Assembly: GCA_018814745.1 (NCBI GenBank) | Contig: JAHIZC010000045.1 | Coordinates: forward strand, 1-7,348 | Direction: 5' to 3' | Length of the DNA: 7,348 nt | Source: Candidatus Omnitrophota bacterium | Lineage (GTDB): Bacteria > Omnitrophota > Gorgyraeia > Gygaellales > Profunditerraquicolaceae | Part shown: positions 1-6,929 of the stretch, one piece after another | How positions within the stretch are numbered: the stretch's first letter is position 1 | Layout of the letters: every line of letters begins with the position of its first letter | Program-made: the position numbers and the translations under genes | The notes under the pieces: model-generated | What the model saw: the letters and a program-made list of their open reading frames with translations, nothing else | Told to the model about the DNA's origin: nothing | The model's database searches: none

Positions 1-331
1 AAGCCCAAAAGATCAAAACTAACCCTAGAGCTTCACCGGAAGGAAGGCCTAATAAGCTCTTATATGCCCTAGAGAGGTAAATGGAAAACGGCAGCATCAA
101 GGAAAACAGTACTTCCAGAATCACAAAAACGCTGAGTTTATTTTTTACCCTGTCGATCAACTTGCCGATAAATATAACCCCTAAGGCCTCGACTACAACC
201 CAATTAGCCAAAATTATCCCCAGGGTTAACTCATTGCCATAAAAACTTACCAGCAGCTCTCTTAATAATAGAGCCTGAGCAACTAACCCGCTCATACCAA
301 CGATTAAAATTGTCCAGAAAATTAGGCTCAT
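1..331 (-). CDS. Membrane protein, N-terminal part, spermidine-synthase-like/MFS-fused family (runs off left edge)
   Basis: This open frame starts at ATG 329-331 and stays open to the window edge, giving 110 residues of an incomplete protein. It begins with a hydrophobic segment (about residues 2-23), followed by the stretch LLLRELLVSFYGNEL (about 21-35). A second membrane segment covers about 36-58 and a third about 66-88, and a fourth is starting at the edge. The 'Q-x-LLLRELL-V-x-FYGNEL-x-LGIILANW' pattern is one I associate with multi-spanning proteins annotated as membrane-fused spermidine synthases in environmental Gram-negative bacteria; that assignment is from memory. The catalytic domain would lie beyond the window, so no enzyme activity can be confirmed. 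The in-frame stop upstream is a TAA at about 380-382, and ATG 331 is the first standard start after it. No Shine-Dalgarno sequence is visible before it because the gap terminator occupies that space. A second ATG in frame at residue 13 also lacks one. The family call is moderate; being a coding membrane protein is fairly sure. Confidence 0.6.
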   Translation of the reverse strand, partial: MSLIFWTILIVGMSGLVAQALLLRELLVSFYGNELTLGIILANWVVVEALGVIFIGKLIDRVKNKLSVFVILEVLFSLMLPFSIYLSRAYKSLLGLPSGEALGLVLIFWA

Positions 332-340
332 CGTAAAAAT

Positions 341-381
341 AAAAAGGGACAAGTTTCTAATAAAGAAACCGTCCCTTTTTT
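341..381 (-). terminator. Rho-independent hairpin terminator after gap (possibly bidirectional)
   Basis: GGGAC (346-350) pairs with GTCCC (371-375), and GTTTCT (353-358) pairs with AGAAAC (364-369). The two stems are separated by a small AA/C internal loop and closed by a 5-base loop. The stem is flanked by five A (341-345) and six T (376-381), so it has a U-tract in either direction. On the minus strand it starts about 15 bases after the gap stop codon and is followed by further T-rich sequence. It most likely ends the gap transcript. It could equally stop transcripts coming from the left on the plus strand. Confidence 0.85.
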
Positions 382-396
382 ATGCTTAATAATACT

Positions 397-1480
<1,084 letters not shown>

Positions 1481-2422
1481 CTATTTTTTACCCAGCCTAT
1501 CCCCTACAGAGATCTTATGGCCGCTGATAAATTCCTCTGCCTTCATCACCCGCTTACCTTCTATCTGCAGCTCTTCAATAATGATCTGATCTTCTGCCGC
1601 AGCCACAACTATACCCTCTCTGGCAACCTCTAAGATTTTTCCTGGCTGAATATTTAGGCCTGCTGATCCCTCTTTTATCCGGATCTTATAGATCTTTAAG
1701 GCTTTTCCGTTATGATAGGTAAAGGCACCGGGCCAGCCAATAGTCCCTCTGACTAAATTGGAAATAACAACAGCCGGCTTTCCCCAGTTTATCAGGCCAT
1801 CTTCCTTCTTGAGCTTAGGAGCAAAACTTACCTTACTCAAATCCTGCTCTGATAACTTAATCTCCTTTTTCTCTATGTTTTTAATACACTTAACCAGCAA
1901 ACCTGCAGCAAGAGGAGAAAGTTTATTTTCTAAGGTAATATTTGTATCTTCAGCGTCAATCGCTAATTCTTCTTTTGCAATTATCGAGCCGGCATCCATC
2001 TTCTCTACCATCTTTATAATCGTAATGCCGGTTTTAGCCTCTCCCTTGATGATCGCCCAATTTATCGGCGCTGCTCCTCTGTAGGAGGGTAAAATTGAGG
2101 CGTGCGCATTTATCGAGAATATCTTCGGGATACTTAGAATCTCACCCGAGAGTATCTGTCCAAATGAAACCACTACGAATAAATCTGCGTCTTTCTCCTT
2201 AAGAATCGTTGCTGATTCTAAGCTATTGATATCTTTGAATTGAAGAACCTCTAATTTACACTGCTCTGCAGTCGACTTAACGGGTGTGCTCTCGAAATGC
2301 AGCCCCCTCCCTTTGGCCCTATCCGGTTGAGTCACAACACAAGAGATCTCTTGCCTGCAAGAGGCCAGCGCCTTTAAAGATACGGCTGCGAATTGTGAAC
2401 TTCCGAAAAATATTATCTTCAT
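1481..2422 (-). CDS. fmt: Methionyl-tRNA formyltransferase
   Basis: This enzyme formylates the methionine on initiator tRNA using 10-formyltetrahydrofolate, producing fMet-tRNA for translation initiation in the cytoplasm. The 313-residue length is typical. The N-terminal formyltransferase Rossmann domain begins with MKIIFFGSSQFA. The folate-site signature SILPSYRGAAPI (109-120) follows the catalytic Asn105 and His107. Asp143 in MDAG completes the catalytic set. The C-terminal OB-fold domain shows FAPKLKKEDGLINW (200-213) and ends with EELQIEGKRVMKAEEFISGH (283-302), both family hallmarks. The gene starts 3 bases after the priA stop and lacks a clear Shine-Dalgarno sequence, so it is probably translated by coupling to priA. 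The partner gene def (peptide deformylase), often adjacent to fmt, is not in this window. Confidence 0.97.
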   Translation of the reverse strand: MKIIFFGSSQFAAVSLKALASCRQEISCVVTQPDRAKGRGLHFESTPVKSTAEQCKLEVLQFKDINSLESATILKEKDADLFVVVSFGQILSGEILSIPKIFSINAHASILPSYRGAAPINWAIIKGEAKTGITIIKMVEKMDAGSIIAKEELAIDAEDTNITLENKLSPLAAGLLVKCIKNIEKKEIKLSEQDLSKVSFAPKLKKEDGLINWGKPAVVISNLVRGTIGWPGAFTYHNGKALKIYKIRIKEGSAGLNIQPGKILEVAREGIVVAAAEDQIIIEELQIEGKRVMKAEEFISGHKISVGDRLGKK

Positions 2423-2425
2423 ATG

Positions 2426-4270
2426 CTATATCGGGTCTACGTCTACGGTCACTATTAAACCTGAATGGGTGAAATTTTTTAAGCTGATTTTTAAGAAACG
2501 GTTTACTTTTTTTACGTCTTTACTGCTAAGGATTATCTGCCAATAGAAATTCCCCCTCAACTTTGCCGGTTGCCCGGGATTCAGAGAAATAATCTTAATA
2601 CTCTTATCCTTCTTGCGTCCTTTTAAATACTTAAATAGGTCCGCGCCCTTCTCTTTAACCTTCTCTTCTACTTTTCCCCGTATCTTCACAATCACCAGAT
2701 GCTTATAAGGAGGGAATTCTAGCTGCTTTCTTTGTTTTAATTCCTGGCCATAGAAACTCTGCAAATCATTTTTTAATAATGCCTGAAAGCAATGGTGTTG
2801 GGGAAAAGCTGTCTGGATAAGAAATTTCTTTTTCGCTAAATCAAGCAGGCCGTTTAGTAAACAGAAGGTCTTTTCGCTAGCATGAAAATCTACTCGATTC
2901 AGAGAATTATCGATGAAAGGAGCGGCGATAAAATCAAATTTATTGGCCGAGTGCTGAATAATCGAACGCGTCGATAGAAAAAGGTCAGCCTCAGCAATGG
3001 TATTCGAGCCCTGATTGTCGATTCTACTTATCCGTGCGCTAGGAAAAATTCTCGATAACTCACTCTCTGCTTTCTCAGTCCCTACGCCGGTAAATTTAAT
3101 ATATCCGGCATTACAGATCGGGCAGAGATTAGACAAAGGCGATTTAAAATTGCAAAAATGACAGCTGAGCAGTTTATCCTTATAATGATAAACTAGGTTG
3201 ATATTACACCGAGGGCACTTAAGTATGGCGTTACAACTGCTGCAGGTTGCCGTAGTCGCAAAACCCTTACGGTCCAAGAACAAAAGTACCTTCTCCCCCA
3301 GGCTCAAACTTGAATACATAGAATCTTGTAAATACTTCGGGAGGAAGCTCTTCTTGCTGTTAAAGCGCACGGCTGCAGAACTTGAATCAACTACTTTGAT
3401 CTCAGGAAGATTGTTCTTTCTAGAGAAAAATTTATATTTTGCCTCACCGGTAGTTGTCTTATAGAAACTCTCTAAGGACGGGCAGCTGCTGCCTAAAATC
3501 AACCTCCCTTTATTGAGCTTATTTCTTATATACGCCACTTCTCTGGCATGATAATGAGGCACCTGGTCCTGCTTATATACGAAATCCTGCTCCTGATCAA
3601 TAATGATTAACCCCGGGTTTTTTAGAGGTGCGAATACAGCTGAACGCATCCCAATTACAATCTGAGCCTCGCCTGATTTAATCTTCACCCATTCATTAAG
3701 TTCTCCCGGCTTGTTCCTATAAATTGTACTAAAGCAACTATTAAATTCAGATTGAATCAATCTCTCTGCGGCCAGGAGAGAACTTCTATCGGGAACGATT
3801 ATCAGGCATCTTTGATCGGCCTCCTGCGCTTCCCTGATATACTTAATATATGCAGACCATCTTGATTGCATATCAGGGTCATGTAATAAAACGGTTTCTT
3901 CTTTAGGCTTTACTCCCTGATCCTTGTCTGCCTGCTTAAACGATATCTTTCTGTCTCGCCTTAAGGCATCGGGAAGCGCTGTTTCAATAGCCTCTCCCCA
4001 TGAACAACAATAATATTCAGCAACCTTTTTAGTTAATAAAAGCGCCTGCTTATCTAATAAAGGCACGTTATCAATCAATATCTCTATCGCCTTTAGCTTC
4101 TTAATCTTACTCTTGCGAGTTAAGCCTATGACGTAACCCGTCATCTTACGGTTTGCGAAATTCACACCAACCCGCATGCCTGATTCTATTTTTTTACTTA
4201 AGCTTTCAGGTACGATATAATCAAATGGCCCCTCGACATGCAAGCCCAAAACTACTTTAGCGAATAACAT
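2426..4270 (-). CDS. priA: PriA-family primosomal protein N', shortened and apparently lacking ATPase motifs
   Basis: PriA recognises abandoned replication forks and reloads the replicative helicase; canonical members are ATP-driven helicases. This 614-residue protein is about 120 shorter than the E. coli form. The 3'-DNA-binding domain (about 1-104) is recognisable from FDYIVPESL and GMRVGVNFANRKMTGYVIG. The following winged-helix region is essentially absent. Helicase lobe 1 starts near 125, but the Walker A position reads LLHDPDMQSRW (128-138) and the DEEH box reads DQEQ (225-228). Motif III survives as GSSCPS (260-265) and GEKVLLFLDRKGFA (325-338) is well kept. Eight zinc cysteines are intact (343, 346, 352, 355, 370, 373, 383, 386). 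Motif V (about 431-447) and the QVAGRAGR arginine-finger motif VI (about 473-482) are replaced. The C-terminus ends in the family hallmark VDVDPI. The start has AAGGGA at 4279-4284, 8 bases upstream, inside the preceding gene, which it overlaps by 14 bases. Family membership is sure; loss of ATPase activity is inferred. Confidence 0.93.
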   Translation of the reverse strand: MLFAKVVLGLHVEGPFDYIVPESLSKKIESGMRVGVNFANRKMTGYVIGLTRKSKIKKLKAIEILIDNVPLLDKQALLLTKKVAEYYCCSWGEAIETALPDALRRDRKISFKQADKDQGVKPKEETVLLHDPDMQSRWSAYIKYIREAQEADQRCLIIVPDRSSLLAAERLIQSEFNSCFSTIYRNKPGELNEWVKIKSGEAQIVIGMRSAVFAPLKNPGLIIIDQEQDFVYKQDQVPHYHAREVAYIRNKLNKGRLILGSSCPSLESFYKTTTGEAKYKFFSRKNNLPEIKVVDSSSAAVRFNSKKSFLPKYLQDSMYSSLSLGEKVLLFLDRKGFATTATCSSCNAILKCPRCNINLVYHYKDKLLSCHFCNFKSPLSNLCPICNAGYIKFTGVGTEKAESELSRIFPSARISRIDNQGSNTIAEADLFLSTRSIIQHSANKFDFIAAPFIDNSLNRVDFHASEKTFCLLNGLLDLAKKKFLIQTAFPQHHCFQALLKNDLQSFYGQELKQRKQLEFPPYKHLVIVKIRGKVEEKVKEKGADLFKYLKGRKKDKSIKIISLNPGQPAKLRGNFYWQIILSSKDVKKVNRFLKISLKNFTHSGLIVTVDVDPI

Positions 4271-5348
4271 CGGATATATCCCTTAAGACATCAGGATTCT
4301 TGAGCTTACGGATACTCTTCCTGATATTCTCGATTTTTTCCGGATGCTCTTTAAAATCTAAAACAAATTGCTTGATCTCTCTAACACCCCTGGGAAGAAT
4401 ACCTATTCCGTACTTCATTAAGATCTGAACATTTCCGGATTCCTGTCCCGGTATAGGAGAGATAAATATCGGCACTAATTCCCTCATCAAAATCTCTGAT
4501 ATCGTCGAACCGCCAGGTTTAGTAATTATAATATCTGAAACCGCCATAAACTCCTGCATATTATCAACGTAACCGAATATCCGGGCACCGGAAAGAGCTT
4601 TATTTTTTAACCGATTATATAATTTTCGATTATTCGCACAGACGACCAATAGCTGCACCTGATCATCTAAACAATCCACTATTTTTTCAATCGGGCCAAG
4701 GCCAAAAGAACCGGTTAATAGTAAGACTGTGAATATATCATTCTTAAGCCCGAGCTTGCTGATCAACTCCTGCCTCTCGTATTTAATCAAAAAATTAGAA
4801 CAAACCGGCAGGCCTAAGACCTTTATCTTCTCTTCTTTAACTCCCTCCCTGATCAGCTGCTTTTTAGTCAGTTCGGTAGCGACGATATAATGATCAACTC
4901 CCCAGGAGATCCAGTAAGGATGCATGAAGTAATCGGTAATTACGGTGATAGTCTTGGATTTAATTTTACGCAGCCGTTTTAGGTTGGAAGCGATTTCCGT
5001 TGGCAGGAAATGCGTACAAATAATATAATCCGGGTTCTCCCGGACTAATAAACTGCTGAATCTTTGCGTATTCGTCCAATTAAAAACCCTGGCTATCGTC
5101 CTGCTGATCAGGCGCAGGAGTCTAAAATTAGTGATCCAGAAGAAGAAACGCCATAATACCGGAGCGTTGTTTACTAAAAAAGAATACCCACAAGTGCAGA
5201 GAAAACTGAATACGCGATTTGAATGCCCCAAAGCATCCACCAGCCTGAGGTCATCTATATTGCGATTTTCTCTCAGGTAATCATATAGTGCCTGTGCGCT
5301 CCGGTGGTGTCCGGCGCCGACAGAGGAGTAAATTATGAATACTCTCAT
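4257..5348 (-). CDS. Family 28 glycosyltransferase, MGDG synthase/UgtP type (probable glycolipid glycosyltransferase)
   Basis: Relatives transfer glucose or galactose from a UDP-sugar to diacylglycerol at the inner face of the cytoplasmic membrane. The 363-residue protein has the N-terminal acceptor-side signature SVGAGHHRSAQAL (9-21). Aromatic and basic segments at about 50-90 probably associate with the membrane. TDYFMHPYW (138-146) matches the TD-x-x-x-H-x-x-W pattern of this family. The C-terminal nucleotide-sugar site shows ITKPGGSTISE (275-285) and PIFISPIPGQESGN (293-306). There is no signal peptide. Its ATG overlaps the stop of the phosphatase gene (ATGA), and no Shine-Dalgarno site is seen, so translation is probably coupled. 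The neighbours are sugar genes, which fits glycolipid or envelope glycan synthesis. The acceptor cannot be read from the sequence; a lipid is the family expectation only. Confidence 0.85.
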   Translation of the reverse strand: MRVFIIYSSVGAGHHRSAQALYDYLRENRNIDDLRLVDALGHSNRVFSFLCTCGYSFLVNNAPVLWRFFFWITNFRLLRLISRTIARVFNWTNTQRFSSLLVRENPDYIICTHFLPTEIASNLKRLRKIKSKTITVITDYFMHPYWISWGVDHYIVATELTKKQLIREGVKEEKIKVLGLPVCSNFLIKYERQELISKLGLKNDIFTVLLLTGSFGLGPIEKIVDCLDDQVQLLVVCANNRKLYNRLKNKALSGARIFGYVDNMQEFMAVSDIIITKPGGSTISEILMRELVPIFISPIPGQESGNVQILMKYGIGILPRGVREIKQFVLDFKEHPEKIENIRKSIRKLKNPDVLRDISDVIR

Positions 5349-5905
5349 TTACTTTTTAAGACTAGCTCTACTGCTTCGGATAGGTCAGTTGCGGTAAAAT
5401 CCGGAAGAACCTGCCAACTATTTTTATTCTCCGGCTTCTCTTTCCCTGAAAAAACCAAAATCGTTTTAAGGCCTGCTTTCCTGCCCGTCTCTATATCTCT
5501 GATAGTATCGCCGACAAAATAACAATCAGCGAGTGAAAAACTAAGTTTTTCCTGCTTCAGGTTTGAGGCTGCCAGTTCGATTAAGCCTGTTTTCGGCTTT
5601 CTACAATCACAATTATCATTTGTCTGATGCATACAATAATACACATCCTTAATCTTGATTTTTGATTCACTTAACTCAGCAAGCATATTCCTCGTAATCC
5701 GCTCTAGATCTTTTTCTGAATATAGCCCCTTTGAAACCCCTGCCTGGTTAGAAATCACCACTATTGTAAATCCGTGATCATCCAGCCGTTTCAAGGCAAG
5801 TTTTACGCCAGGCAAAAATTCAAACTCCTCCCAGCTCTTTACATATTCCCCGTTTCCGGGTTCTTTATTTATAACTCCGTCCCGATCAAGAAAAATAGCT
5901 TTCAT
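5345..5905 (-). CDS. gmhB: HAD-IIIA phosphatase, GmhB-like (heptose-1,7-bisphosphate 7-phosphatase family)
   Basis: GmhB removes the 7-phosphate from D-glycero-D-manno-heptose 1,7-bisphosphate on the way to ADP- or GDP-heptose; relatives act as histidinol-phosphatases. The 186 residues are the usual length. HAD motif I is FLDRDGVIN (5-13), with nucleophile Asp7 and acid Asp9. Motif II is ISNQAG (51-56). The lysine of motif III lies in CRKPKTG (101-107). Motif IV is VGDTIRDIETG (131-141), with Asp133 and Asp137. A zinc loop of the GmhB type is complete: C91-x-H93 and C99-x-C101. The start lies 20 bases inside the end of the epimerase gene, with AAGGA only a few bases before ATG, so expression depends on that gene. 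No other heptose genes (gmhA, hldE, hldD) are in the window, so the substrate is inferred from family and setting. Confidence 0.88.
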   Translation of the reverse strand: MKAIFLDRDGVINKEPGNGEYVKSWEEFEFLPGVKLALKRLDDHGFTIVVISNQAGVSKGLYSEKDLERITRNMLAELSESKIKIKDVYYCMHQTNDNCDCRKPKTGLIELAASNLKQEKLSFSLADCYFVGDTIRDIETGRKAGLKTILVFSGKEKPENKNSWQVLPDFTATDLSEAVELVLKSK

Positions 5906-6929
5906 TATCCTTAATCCAATCAGCCAGTTTTTTGATACCTTCTTTTACCGGAGTCTTGATCCTCCAGCTTAGCCCTTTCTCCAGCTTCGCAATATCCGTG
6001 ATATAAACCTTCTGATCTGACGGCCGCCAGTCAGCGAATTCTATTTTTGGCTTCTTCCCAATCAAAAGCTCAAGCTCCTCAATGAACTCCAATAAAGAAA
6101 TAGTATTAGCCGGGCCTCCCCCGATATTAAAGAGCCCGCTTTTTAAATCACTATTAATAAAAAGATTAAAGGCATCCACTAAATCATCAACATAAAGCAT
6201 ATCCCTTACCTGTTTGCCATTCCCGTAAATTGTAACCGGCTTATTAAATAATGTAGCGATGATAAACCAGGCAACCCACCCCTGGTCCTCGAATCCGAAC
6301 TGGCGTGTACCATAGGTACAGGACAAGCGGAATACGCCTGTTTTCATTTTATAAATATGGCTGTATTCCTGGACATAGAGATCACCGACTAACTTAGATA
6401 CCCCGTAAGGAGTGTGCCCGGTTAAATCCGTACACATCTCCTCAGTAACCCCAGAGACACCTTTATAGAGATATCTTTTATCTTTTTCCTCCAAAGCAAT
6501 TTTATCTACATTCTCTCCGTAAACTTTATTTGTCGAACAATATATGATCACAGTATCCTTGGATTTCTTGCGTACTGCTTCTAAGACATTGATCGTACCA
6601 AAGGCATTGATACTAAAATCCTCTAAAGGCATGCGTACGCTGGAGGGAACCCCGGGCTGCCCCGCAGTATGAATTACTACATCCACTCCTTTACCTATTG
6701 CTTTGTTTACATCACTAAGATCCCTGACATCTCCTTTGAGCAATTCGATATTTTTGAATTTTTTAAGATAATTCCAATTGAACTCCACTGAATCCTTGTC
6801 ATATCCAAAGATCTTCGAACGCATCAGATTATCTAGCACAATTACTTCATTCTTGGGGTTACTTTGGGCAAAAAATTCCGCACAATGACTGCCGACCATC
6901 CCGGCACCGCCTGTAACTAATACTCTCAT
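5886..6929 (-). CDS. NAD-dependent epimerase/dehydratase, similar to CDP-paratose/tyvelose 2-epimerase
   Basis: This is an extended short-chain dehydrogenase/reductase of 347 residues that acts on nucleotide sugars in the cytoplasm. The NAD-binding turn is TGGAGMVGSH (6-15), followed by Asp33 in VLDN. A VIHTAGQPGVP segment (85-95) follows. Catalytic positions are seen in YCSTNKVYG (130-138) and in the Tyr175/Lys179 pair of PYGVSK. The stretch YGTRQFGFEDQGWVAWF (206-222) and GNGKQVRDMLYVDDLVDAF (236-254) closely match what I recall of CDP-paratose 2-epimerases. These interconvert 3,6-dideoxyhexoses, but many uncharacterised homologues share the pattern, so the true substrate is open. The start is set by AAGGAG 8 bases upstream and overlaps the upstream stop codon (ATGA). 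It sits between a glycosyltransferase and a GmhB-like phosphatase, consistent with making an activated sugar for a surface glycan. Confidence 0.88.
   Translation of the reverse strand: MRVLVTGGAGMVGSHCAEFFAQSNPKNEVIVLDNLMRSKIFGYDKDSVEFNWNYLKKFKNIELLKGDVRDLSDVNKAIGKGVDVVIHTAGQPGVPSSVRMPLEDFSINAFGTINVLEAVRKKSKDTVIIYCSTNKVYGENVDKIALEEKDKRYLYKGVSGVTEEMCTDLTGHTPYGVSKLVGDLYVQEYSHIYKMKTGVFRLSCTYGTRQFGFEDQGWVAWFIIATLFNKPVTIYGNGKQVRDMLYVDDLVDAFNLFINSDLKSGLFNIGGGPANTISLLEFIEELELLIGKKPKIEFADWRPSDQKVYITDIAKLEKGLSWRIKTPVKEGIKKLADWIKDNESYFS

Noticed and set aside
1758..2084. 108-codon plus-strand frame inside fmt
   Set aside because: It is opposite the conserved folate-site region of fmt; its hydrophobic composition follows from the complementary codons.
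2416..2480. Tandem GTAGAC pair at the priA end as a regulatory repeat
   Set aside because: It encodes the conserved VDVDP hallmark of PriA; the repetition follows from the protein sequence.
3198..3464. Plus-strand frame inside priA
   Set aside because: It is antisense to the zinc-binding region of PriA, with no start signal or family features.
2426..4270. Frameshift or sequencing error as the cause of the missing PriA ATPase motifs
   Set aside because: The frame is continuous and conserved landmarks flank each altered motif in the same frame, so a simple frameshift cannot explain four separate substitutions.
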